Shown piece after piece: positions 8,056-15,101 of a stretch of 64,000 bases of DNA. Where the stretch lies: assembly GCF_900100845.1 (NCBI RefSeq), contig NZ_FNFP01000001.1, positions 930,001 to 994,000 on the forward strand, given 5' to 3'. How positions within the stretch are numbered: the first letter of the stretch is position 1; each line of letters opens with the position of its first letter. Under the pieces are notes generated by a model that was not told the DNA's origin, did no database searches, and saw only the letters and a list, made by a program, of their open reading frames with translations. A program made the position numbers and the translations under genes. Origin of the DNA: Natronincola ferrireducens (GTDB lineage: Bacteria > Bacillota > Clostridia > Peptostreptococcales > Natronincolaceae).

Positions 8056-9342
8056 TTACACACAATTAAATTTTACAGTAAACATTGTATTTTCATTTTG
8101 AATGCTTGAAACGGATATTTCACCATTCATACTTTTTACTAGAGATTTTGCTATGGACAGACCCAAACCGTAACTACCATTATGTTTTCTTGAGGAATCG
8201 ACTCTATAAAACCTATCAAAAATTCGCTCTATATGCTCTTCTGCAATGCCATCCCCTGTATTAGAAACAGAAAATACAGCTTGATTTTTTCTAATCCAAA
8301 GGAGTACATCAATGCTACCCCCAGCATTTGTATACTTAACAGCGTTATCTAGCAATATTTTAACAATCTGTTCCATCTTATCTTCATCACCGTTTACAAT
8401 AACATCAGAATCAATGTGCCGGTTAAATTTAATACCTTTTTCAAAGATAACAGTTTCTATAGAAAGGATAGAATTCTCGATTGTTTCACTAAAATTAATA
8501 GGAGACAATTCCATAGGAGCCTCTGTATTATCGGTTTTTGCCAAATAGAGTAAATCATTTACAAGCTTACTCATACGCTCTATCTCATAGTATATATATC
8601 CTAACCATTTTTGCTGACTTTCCACAGTTTCTTTTGGATTTGAGGTCACGGCATCAAGATTTGCACCAATGGACGCCAGTGGCGTTTTTAGCTCGTGGGA
8701 TGCATCTTGAATAAATTGCTGCTGTTTTATATAGGATTTTTCAATAGGAATAACCGAACGTTTTGCAAAATATATACTTATACCTAAAATACCAAACAAG
8801 GTTACTACTCCAATCGTAATAAAAGTGATAAGCAATTGCATTAGCGTCTGTTGTGATTCTGTAATATCTAAAAAAGTTATTTGATAAAGTTGCTCTACTA
8901 CCGGAAGATTTTTCAAACTGTCATCGGTAATATTTACCTTGGCAAATGCTTGGGAAAATGAATATTGAAATTGTTTGTCATCTAATAAAATTTTCCCTGT
9001 TTTGCTATTCTCTTTGGTTGCTAGGTTAACAGCCTCTAATATAAACTCCTTAGATATTATTCCAAACGAACTATCGAAAACGTAGTCGCCTTGTTCATTG
9101 ATAATAACACCAAAAGCCTGTATATATTCACCTGACGGAAGTTGTACATTAACCATAACACTATGTTCAAATATTTCCATGTAGTGTTTAGTTGTTGATG
9201 AAATATTTTCTATTTTTAATTTATTTTGGTTTTGAATATTGTTAAATGTAATCATATAGATTGCAGCAAAAGAAGCTATCATAACAAATGAAATCATCAT
9301 CATATTAAGGAATACGAATTTTCGTTTTAGTTTTTTAAACAT
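8056..9342 (-). CDS. Sensor histidine kinase (HPK1 type) of the export locus
   Basis: 428-residue membrane kinase. Helix 1 (about residues 11-33), an extracytoplasmic sensor region (about 34-165), helix 2 (about 167-192), dimerisation/phosphoacceptor motif SHELKTPLASIGANLDAV with His216, N-box DNAVKYTNAGG, G1 NTGDGIAEEHIERIFDRFYR and G2 GSYGLGLSIAKSLV. There is no clear HAMP domain between helix 2 and the H-box. It overlaps the response regulator gene by 8 bases (9335-9342), so the pair is co-translated. The linked exporter and shared promoter repeats suggest it senses an envelope-active compound, as BceS-, LiaS- or CesK-like kinases do; the ligand is unknown. Confidence 0.92.
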   Translation of the reverse strand: MFKKLKRKFVFLNMMMISFVMIASFAAIYMITFNNIQNQNKLKIENISSTTKHYMEIFEHSVMVNVQLPSGEYIQAFGVIINEQGDYVFDSSFGIISKEFILEAVNLATKENSKTGKILLDDKQFQYSFSQAFAKVNITDDSLKNLPVVEQLYQITFLDITESQQTLMQLLITFITIGVVTLFGILGISIYFAKRSVIPIEKSYIKQQQFIQDASHELKTPLASIGANLDAVTSNPKETVESQQKWLGYIYYEIERMSKLVNDLLYLAKTDNTEAPMELSPINFSETIENSILSIETVIFEKGIKFNRHIDSDVIVNGDEDKMEQIVKILLDNAVKYTNAGGSIDVLLWIRKNQAVFSVSNTGDGIAEEHIERIFDRFYRVDSSRKHNGSYGLGLSIAKSLVKSMNGEISVSSIQNENTMFTVKFNCV

Positions 9343-10027
9343 TAGTTGTGTCCTCAGGTTTTAACAGAGAGTAACCTAATCCTCGGATTGTTTTTATTGT
9401 GGTTTCGGCAGATAATGCTTTAAGTTTTTTTCTTAAGAAAGAAACATATACCTCAACATGACTGTCCTCAGCTTCACTGTCAAATCCCCAAAGCTTTTCA
9501 ATGATTGTATTTTTAGAAATTACATTGCCTTTTGCTTGAATAAGAAGATCTAAAAGTTGACTTTCTTTTAGAGTTAAGTTAAAAGATTTTTTGCCGCAAT
9601 ATAAATTTAGTGAGTAAGGATTTAGCTCAATATCACCATAAGTCCTTGTGTTTTCAATTGCTATATCACCTTTTCGTCTCCCTAAAGCACGCAAGCGTGC
9701 AAGAAGCTCTTCTGTTTTAAATGGCTTTGCAAGGTAATCATCTGCACCTAAATCAAGTCCTTTTACTTTATCTTCAGTTTCTCCCTTTGCTGTTAAAAGT
9801 AATACAGGAATTGCAATTTTTTCTTTTCTTAACGATTTTAATATGTCCAAACCATTTAATTTAGGAAGCATGATATCTAGAATGATTATGTCATAAATTC
9901 CTGACAAACCACAATCTAATCCATATTCTCCATCATAAGCCAAATCTACTGTATAATTATTTTTTTCTAAGACCTGTGCAACCGCTTGTGCCATATATTC
10001 TTCATCCTCAACCAATAAAATTCTCAT
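9335..10027 (-). CDS. OmpR/PhoB-family response regulator of the export locus
   Basis: 230-residue regulator. The receiver domain (about residues 1-115) has acidic pocket Glu8-Asp9, phospho-acceptor Asp51 in ILDIMLP and Lys101 in LAKPF. The winged-helix DNA-binding domain (about 130-225) contains LTLKESQLLDLLIQAKG and ending motif IKTIRGLGYSL. First gene of its operon. The near-identical tandem repeat in its own promoter and in the export promoter predicts autoregulation and activation of the exporter. Confidence 0.93.
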   Translation of the reverse strand: MRILLVEDEEYMAQAVAQVLEKNNYTVDLAYDGEYGLDCGLSGIYDIIILDIMLPKLNGLDILKSLRKEKIAIPVLLLTAKGETEDKVKGLDLGADDYLAKPFKTEELLARLRALGRRKGDIAIENTRTYGDIELNPYSLNLYCGKKSFNLTLKESQLLDLLIQAKGNVISKNTIIEKLWGFDSEAEDSHVEVYVSFLRKKLKALSAETTIKTIRGLGYSLLKPEDTTNV

Positions 10028-10058
10028 CTATTTCACCTGCCTTGTTCTAAATAGCTTT

Positions 10059-10091
10059 AGTATAATTTAAAAACCTTTAATCAACCTTAAA
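10059..10091 (-). promoter_or_regulatory. Promoter and tandem-repeat operator of the response regulator gene
   Basis: Minus-strand reading gives TTTAAGG, then TTAAAGG 11 bp later (10091-10072), then TATACT (10064-10059) as a -10. The 20-bp core matches the export operon operator (7906-7925) at most positions. Confidence 0.65.
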
Positions 10092-10093
10092 TC

Positions 10094-10192
10094 ATAGGCA
10101 ATATCCACGTCCTTGATCCTGTTTTCCTCCCTCAGCTTCTGTACCCAATGCTCTGTAATGTCTTACTTTTTAGCTGCTTCTCGAATAGTCAT
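10094..10192 (-). pseudogene. Remnant of a small helix-turn-helix protein gene
   Basis: From ATG at 10192 the minus strand reads MTIREAAKK, a stop codon, then DITEHWVQKLREENRIK in the same frame. MTIREAAKKW-I-ERRVQKLCEEGRI is the common start of small HTH (excisionase/MerR-like) proteins of Clostridia. The premature TAA, the diverged residues and the lack of a sensible C-terminus indicate decay. It lies directly upstream of the response regulator promoter, beside the right inverted repeat, which fits a site of past insertion or recombination. Confidence 0.6.
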
Positions 10193-10272
10193 GTGCTCTA
10201 TTTTGTGGCATCCTTTTAGAAAATACATATATTATATTCGTTTTGACAAATTAAAGCAAACATTTTAATCGA

Positions 10273-10310
10273 AACACTCCATAAGCCAATAAATAGGCTT
10301 ATGGAGTGTT
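10273..10310. other. Perfect 15-bp hairpin in the intergenic region
   Basis: AACACTCCATAAGCC (10273-10287) pairs perfectly with GGCTTATGGAGTGTT (10296-10310), loop of eight. No strong T-run on either side and no gene ending next to it, so it looks more like part of a mobile palindrome or a gene-less terminator remnant. The rest of 10193-10272 shows nothing recognisable. Confidence 0.5.
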
Positions 10311-10335
10311 TACTCGTATTCAGTTTACTTTTCTT

Positions 10336-10383
10336 AAATTGTCCCTATGACACCATGAACTTACAGATCGTCTTCTTTTTTTT
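10336..10383 (-). repeat. Right copy of the inverted ~45-bp repeat
   Basis: Inverted relative to 3317-3360; the identical blocks are the A-run plus GAAGACGA and GGTGTCATAGGGACA on the minus strand. The enclosed ~7 kb holds the export and sensor genes, which run opposite to both neighbours. Confidence 0.6.
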
Positions 10384-10449
10384 GGATAATTTAGTATGTT
10401 TCAGATAAAAATAATAGTATTCTATTAAAATCAACAAAGGAGGTATAAC

Positions 10450-11133
10450 ATGAAAAGGAAAGTAGCAATTCCTTTATTAACAATAATATGTGTTTTATTG
10501 CTAGCTATTCTTATGTTTGAAAGTATCTATGCCCAAAATCTTGCTTGGGGTTCAAGTGGAGCTGAGGTTACAGATCTACAAAATCGTTTAAGTCGATGGG
10601 GCTATTATGATGGGGCCATCAGTGGCACCTTTGGGCCCCAAACCTATGAAGCAGTTCGATTTTTTCAGCGGAGGAATGGCCTAACGGTAGATGGTGTTGT
10701 AGGACCTCAAACGAGGGCAGCCCTTGGTATGCCTACTAAGGCAGCAGCGCCTACTACCCCCGTCAGTAGAGGAGTATCAAGAAGTGATGATGTAGAATTG
10801 TTAGCAAGAACTATTCATGCAGAATCTAAAGGTGAGCCCTATGAAGGCCAGGTGGCAGTAGGGGCAGTTATTCTTAATCGCGTCAGAAGTTCTAATTTTC
10901 CAAATACTATAGCAGGGGTAGTATATCAACCCTGTGCCTTTGAGCCTGTTAAGCGGGGAACTATCAATCAAGCACCTAATGATTCTGCCTATAAGGCAGC
11001 AAGGGATGCCTTAAATGGTTGGGATCCCACAGGAGGAGCACTTTATTTCTGGAATCCCGCCACAGCCACCAGTAAATGGATTTGGACACGAACCATTACC
11101 CTAAGAATTGGAAGGCATGTATTTGGTATTTAG
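10450..11133 (+). CDS. sleB: SleB, spore cortex-lytic enzyme
   Basis: 227-residue germination hydrolase. N-terminal signal peptide (about residues 1-29, IYAQN around the cleavage site), a peptidoglycan-binding domain (about 33-95, LQNRLSRWGYYDGAISGTFG) and a SleB/Hydrolase_2 catalytic domain (about 115-227) with the conserved LARTIHAESKGEPYEGQVAVGAVILNR start (Glu of HAESKGE is the expected catalytic residue). SleB is a lytic transglycosylase acting on muramic-lactam cortex during germination. ATG at 10450 after AAAGGAGG. It forms an operon with ypeB 14 bases downstream, as in other spore formers. Confidence 0.95.
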   Translation: MKRKVAIPLLTIICVLLLAILMFESIYAQNLAWGSSGAEVTDLQNRLSRWGYYDGAISGTFGPQTYEAVRFFQRRNGLTVDGVVGPQTRAALGMPTKAAAPTTPVSRGVSRSDDVELLARTIHAESKGEPYEGQVAVGAVILNRVRSSNFPNTIAGVVYQPCAFEPVKRGTINQAPNDSAYKAARDALNGWDPTGGALYFWNPATATSKWIWTRTITLRIGRHVFGI

Positions 11134-11147
11134 AGAGGAGTGATAGA

Positions 11148-12494
11148 ATGAGAAGATATTTACTACCCAGTATACTAGCAGTGGCTCTGGTGGCAACTGG
11201 AATTTGGGGATATTATCAATTTAATGAAAGAAATGATTATCATACATATTTAGATTTACAATTTCAAAGGCAGTTTTATGATTTGATAGGGCATGTTGAA
11301 AATGCTCAAGTGGATTTGGCTAAGGCTATGGTATCGGGTTCTACAAAGGATATTACAAAGTATTTAAACGATACAGTTTTTCAAGCCTATATGGCACAGG
11401 ATAAGCTTACCCAATTACCCCTAAACCATCCAGCTATTCGAAAAATAGAAAGATTTTTAAACCAATTAGGAGATTATTCTACTGCTATGGTAAACAAAAG
11501 CTTAGAAGGTATACTTCTAGATGAGGAAGAACTCAATACTTTGACAGAGCTCCATAGCTATATCAATTTATTATCGCAGGATTTGATAGAGCTACAACAG
11601 GATGTTGCATCAGGCGGTATCAACTTTGGGGATTTAAGACGGGAAGGAAATAGGGATTTAGGACGATTGAATGATAGAATGGAAAAGTTTAATTTAATTA
11701 CCTTTGAAGAGAGGGTACAGGATTATCCTGAGCTTATTTATGATGGTCCCTTTTCAGATCATTTAAAAAATATAAAACCAAAATTAAAAGGCAAAGAAAT
11801 AACTGAAGCCCAAGCAATAGAAGTTGTACAAAACACCTTCAAAGAAGAAAATGTAAGGGATATAGAGGTAGTGGGCAAGATAGAAAACACACCTATTTCT
11901 GGTTACTATTTAAGGGGAACTAGAAATGGCGATAATGGTCAAGAGATTTCTGTAGCAGTAAGCCAAATCGGTGGAAAAATCATATGGTATCTTAACCCTA
12001 GGACTATAGGAGAAAGTAGATTAGGTAGAAAAGAAGCAATGGAAAAGGCCCAGAAGTTTTTAGAGGATAAAGGCTATAAAGATATGATACCTACCTATAC
12101 ATCAAACTATGAAGGCATGAGCATCATTAATTTTGCCTATGAGCAGGAGGATGTCATTGTCTATACAGATTTAATTAAGGTTAAGGTAGCTTTAGATAAT
12201 GGAGAAATTATAGGATTAGAAACAGAAGGGTTTTTGATTAATAACCATGAAAGGGATATTGAAGAACCCCAAGTATCAGAGGAGGCAGCTAGGGAACGAT
12301 TAAATAGTGGTATTGAAATAGAAAACACCAGGCTGGCTATGATACCTACTCCTGGAAAAAAGGAAGTACTGTGCTATGAATTTAAAGTAAGGTTTGGTGA
12401 GGATCGCTATTTAATCTATATTGATGCCAATGAAGGAGAACAAAGAAAGGTATTGTTATTGGTTGAGCAAGAGGATGGAACTTTAACCATGTAA
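11148..12494 (+). CDS. ypeB: YpeB, germination protein partner of SleB
   Basis: 448-residue protein needed for assembly and stability of SleB in the spore. Layout: N-terminal membrane anchor (about residues 5-24), helical YpeB N-domain (about 35-200), then repeated PepSY-like units (about 230-448) with alternating strand-helix segments such as GRKEAMEKAQKFLEDKG. Start: ATG 11148 with GAGAGGAG seven bases upstream. An in-frame extension to 11076 would run back into sleB and lacks a ribosome site. Length equals the family norm. Confidence 0.92.
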   Translation: MRRYLLPSILAVALVATGIWGYYQFNERNDYHTYLDLQFQRQFYDLIGHVENAQVDLAKAMVSGSTKDITKYLNDTVFQAYMAQDKLTQLPLNHPAIRKIERFLNQLGDYSTAMVNKSLEGILLDEEELNTLTELHSYINLLSQDLIELQQDVASGGINFGDLRREGNRDLGRLNDRMEKFNLITFEERVQDYPELIYDGPFSDHLKNIKPKLKGKEITEAQAIEVVQNTFKEENVRDIEVVGKIENTPISGYYLRGTRNGDNGQEISVAVSQIGGKIIWYLNPRTIGESRLGRKEAMEKAQKFLEDKGYKDMIPTYTSNYEGMSIINFAYEQEDVIVYTDLIKVKVALDNGEIIGLETEGFLINNHERDIEEPQVSEEAARERLNSGIEIENTRLAMIPTPGKKEVLCYEFKVRFGEDRYLIYIDANEGEQRKVLLLVEQEDGTLTM

Positions 12495-12585
12495 GAATTT
12501 TAAGTAAATTCACACTTGAAGATAAAGTTAGATTCATGTAGAATAAATTTGATTCAAGATATAATTGTATAAAGGGGGACAAAAA

Positions 12586-13479
12586 ATGTATTTTGTGACT
12601 TATTTAGAAAACAACGTAGAGAAAGTAGGCTTATTATTAGACAATAAAACAAAAGTGTTGGATTTAGCTAGGGCTCTCGGAAAAAATCACCTTAACAATA
12701 TGCTAGAGCTCATTACCCATTGCAATAAAGAAATGATAGACAAAATAAAAGGTCTCACACAAGATAAGATGCTTTATGAAAAAGCAGTGGATGTTAAGGA
12801 TATTAAATTGTATTCCCCCATTCCTCAACCTAGAAGAAATGTAATATGTCTTGGTTTGAATTATAAAGACCATGCAGAGGAATTAAAAAATAGCTTAGGA
12901 AAGCAAGTACAAACCCTTAAAGCTCCAGTATATTTTGGGAAAATGGCTTGTGATATCATCGGAGATGGAGATGCAATAGATAATCACCCAAATATAACTG
13001 AAGCTATAGATTATGAAGTAGAGCTAGCTGTTATTATAGGAAAGGAAGGTAAAAACATTTCTCTAGAAGAAGCAGAGGATTACATATTTGGATACTCTAT
13101 ATTAAATGACTTATCTGCAAGAGATCTTCAGACTAAGCATACCCAATGGATTAAGGGGAAAAGCTTAGATACCTTTACAGCCATGGGACCCTGTATTGTC
13201 CATAAAAGTGAATTACCCTTCCCAATTGAATTAAATTTGACCTGTAGAGTAAATGACGAGGTAAGGCAAAGTTCTAACACAAGAAATTTAATCTTTGATA
13301 TTCCTTATATTATCAGTGACTTATCAAAGGGCATGACACTTAAGCCAGGAGATATTATTGCTACTGGTACACCAGCCGGTGTAGGCATGGGCTTTAGCCC
13401 TCCAAAATATTTAAAATCTGGTGATGTGATTACCTGTAGTATAGAAAAAATAGGAGAACTAATCAACAAATTAAAATAA
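12586..13479 (+). CDS. Fumarylacetoacetate hydrolase-family protein
   Basis: 297 residues; FAH superfamily (hydrolysis or decarboxylation of acylpyruvates and related 2-oxo acids, metal dependent). N-terminal cap domain (about 1-70), then the catalytic fold starting NVICLGLNYKDHAEEL, metal-binding acidic residues in AIDYEVELAVIIGKEGKNI, and the closing signature MTLKPGDIIATGTPAGVGMG. Start: ATG at 12586 after AAAGGGGGAC; the seven codons upstream in frame precede the ribosome site. Stand-alone gene with its own terminator; the substrate cannot be deduced from the neighbours. Confidence 0.88.
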   Translation: MYFVTYLENNVEKVGLLLDNKTKVLDLARALGKNHLNNMLELITHCNKEMIDKIKGLTQDKMLYEKAVDVKDIKLYSPIPQPRRNVICLGLNYKDHAEELKNSLGKQVQTLKAPVYFGKMACDIIGDGDAIDNHPNITEAIDYEVELAVIIGKEGKNISLEEAEDYIFGYSILNDLSARDLQTKHTQWIKGKSLDTFTAMGPCIVHKSELPFPIELNLTCRVNDEVRQSSNTRNLIFDIPYIISDLSKGMTLKPGDIIATGTPAGVGMGFSPPKYLKSGDVITCSIEKIGELINKLK

Positions 13480-13496
13480 TTGTAAGAATGTTCGTC

Positions 13497-13522
13497 ATCC
13501 CCTTAAGCCTTCTTAAGGGGAT
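13497..13522 (+). terminator. Terminator after the FAH-family gene
   Basis: Perfect 11-bp stem ATCCCCTTAAG / CTTAAGGGGAT with loop CCTT, followed by TTCATTTATT. It lies 17 bases after the stop codon. Confidence 0.75.
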
Positions 13523-13530
13523 TTCATTTA

Positions 13531-13608
13531 TTAAAGTGAAAGGTTAACTTCAATAATAAAATAATGGAATTAAGCCATAACTTATTTAAAGTAAAAGGTT
13601 AACTTTAA
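13531..13608 (+). repeat. Two 23-bp direct repeats centred on GGTTAAC
   Basis: Copies at 13531-13553 and 13586-13608 share 21 of 23 bases (TTAAAGT-AAAGGTTAACTT-AA). Starts are 55 bp apart, about five helical turns. They precede the zinc-ribbon gene and look like paired operators. The AAGTTAACCTT core recalls MerR-family sites, but the expected spacer geometry with a -35 and -10 is not obvious. Confidence 0.6.
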
Positions 13609-13669
13609 GTTGCAAATATTTAGCTTTGGAATAAATATATAATAAAGGGAATGTAGGGGAGGGAGGTTT

Positions 13670-14038
13670 ATGGGTTTTATGGATAAATTATCTGATGCTC
13701 TTTCTCAATCAGTAGAGGAGATAGGAAAGAAATCATCAGAAATCATTGAGGTAAATAAATTAAGTATGAATATCGGTAAAAAAGAAAGGGAAATGGAAAA
13801 GCTATTTTTAGAGCTAGGAGAATATGTATATAGAAATTTACAGGAATATAACTATATATCTAGGGACAATGCAGAAATTTATATGCATAAAATAGCTTAT
13901 TTGGAAAAGGAGATTGATACTTTAGAAAAATTAGCATTAAATATTAAGAAAATTCGATATTGCCCTAGGTGCAAAGAGGAATTTGATGGAGAAGAGGTTT
14001 CCTATTGTCCTATATGTGGAAAGTATATTCGAGAGTGA
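13670..14038 (+). CDS. Zinc-ribbon protein with helical N-terminus
   Basis: 122 residues. Helical, charged N-terminal two-thirds (about 1-92) of the coiled-coil type, then a zinc ribbon built from CPRC (about 98-101) and CPIC (about 114-117). ATG at 13670 follows GGGGAGGGAGG; the second ATG at 13679 is possible. Proteins of this layout are common and uncharacterised in Clostridia; no enzymatic motif is present. Preceded by the paired GGTTAAC repeats. Confidence 0.75.
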   Translation: MGFMDKLSDALSQSVEEIGKKSSEIIEVNKLSMNIGKKEREMEKLFLELGEYVYRNLQEYNYISRDNAEIYMHKIAYLEKEIDTLEKLALNIKKIRYCPRCKEEFDGEEVSYCPICGKYIRE

Positions 14039-14060
14039 GGTGATGTATTTCACAAAAATG

Positions 14061-14099
14061 TGTGAGGTGTGTCACATACTGATTTTCTCTCCTATAGTA
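14061..14099 (+). promoter_or_regulatory. Crp/Fnr-class operator and -10 upstream of the Fe-S protein gene
   Basis: TGTGA-N6-TCACA (14061-14076) is a perfect Crp/Fnr-family palindrome. TATAGT (14094-14099) is a plausible -10, which puts the operator centre near -38, close to the class II activator position. No good -35 is visible, consistent with an activator-dependent promoter. The regulator is not in the window; HcpR or another anaerobic Crp/Fnr member is the natural guess. Confidence 0.65.
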
Positions 14100-14136
14100 A
14101 AATAAAATCAAGAAAATCATAAAGGAGAGGATACCT

Positions 14137-14964
14137 ATGGCAATAAGAAAAATTATTGAAATAAATGAAGAAAAATGTGATGGATGCGGACTATGTGTAC
14201 CTAATTGTGCTGAAGGAGCTATTCAGATCATTGATGGAAAAGCTAAGCTAGTTAGTGATATTTACTGTGATGGTTTAGGAGCCTGTTTAGGTCATTGTCC
14301 TCAGGATGCGTTAAAAATTATAGAAAGAGAAGCACCAGACTTCGATGAGGAAGCTGTGGAAGAGCTTTTAAAAAGTCAAAATAAAGCCTTTACACCAGCT
14401 AAAGCTAGTACCCATCAAGATCAAGAGCATGATTGTGGTTGTTCCGGCAAGAAAACAGAAGCACCCAATCCTCCTTTAAGTGGGGGTGTTCATCAGCATC
14501 ATGGTGGAGGATGTCCAGGAAGCAGAATGATGAAGTTTAATGAAGAAAATACAGGAAATGAAAGTGTTGTAAGTAGTGGAGATGTAGAAATAAAAATTAA
14601 ACCTCAGTTAAGACAATGGCCAGTACAACTGAAGCTTATTCCAGTAAATGCCCCTTACTTCCAAGATGCAGATTTATTAGTAACTGCTGATTGTGTACCC
14701 TTCGCTTATCCAAACTATCATTTAGATATTTTAAAAGGAAAAGCAGTTGTGGTAGGTTGTCCTAAGCTAGATGACATAGCTTTTTATACAGATAAGCTAA
14801 CACAAATCATCGCCACCAACAATTTGAAATCTGTTACTGTAGCCTTCATGGAGGTACCCTGCTGTCAAGGAATAGTTAGAGCAGTGGATATGGCAGTGGC
14901 TAAAGCTAACAAAGCTATTGAAGTAAAAAAAGTAAAAATAAGCCTACAAGGCGAAAAACTATAA
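14137..14964 (+). CDS. 2[4Fe-4S] ferredoxin-domain protein
   Basis: 275 residues. The N-terminal 8Fe ferredoxin domain (about residues 8-65) has CDGCGLCVPNC and a degenerate second cluster CDGLGACLGHC. A low-complexity linker follows with Cys, His and Gly (DCGCSGKK and VHQHHGGGCPG, about 105-127), then a conserved C-terminal domain (about 150-275) with ADCVPFAYPNYH, VVVGCPKLDD and EVPCCQG that may bind another cofactor. This architecture is common in anaerobes, often near Crp/Fnr regulators and hybrid-cluster protein, and is probably an electron-transfer or redox-stress protein. Strong SD AAAGGAGAGG. Controlled by the adjacent TGTGA-N6-TCACA site. Confidence 0.85.
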   Translation: MAIRKIIEINEEKCDGCGLCVPNCAEGAIQIIDGKAKLVSDIYCDGLGACLGHCPQDALKIIEREAPDFDEEAVEELLKSQNKAFTPAKASTHQDQEHDCGCSGKKTEAPNPPLSGGVHQHHGGGCPGSRMMKFNEENTGNESVVSSGDVEIKIKPQLRQWPVQLKLIPVNAPYFQDADLLVTADCVPFAYPNYHLDILKGKAVVVGCPKLDDIAFYTDKLTQIIATNNLKSVTVAFMEVPCCQGIVRAVDMAVAKANKAIEVKKVKISLQGEKL

Positions 14965-14966
14965 AC

Positions 14967-14996
14967 TAAAATCCTACATTTTGTGTAGGATTTTTT
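14967..14996 (+). terminator. Terminator after the Fe-S protein gene
   Basis: Stem AAAATCCTACA / TGTAGGATTTT with a short loop, followed by a T-run. It starts three bases after the stop codon. Confidence 0.85.
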
Positions 14997-15101
14997 ATGA
15001 TTTTATAAAAAATAGATATGAGAAATTCATAAAAAACATTTTGATATTAATGATATAATAGATACTATAACAACAAACAAATATTAGTGAAGGGTGAGAT
15101 C

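Noticed and set aside
10273-10310. Ordinary terminator
   Set aside because: Perfect hairpin but no T-run on either side and no gene ending next to it.
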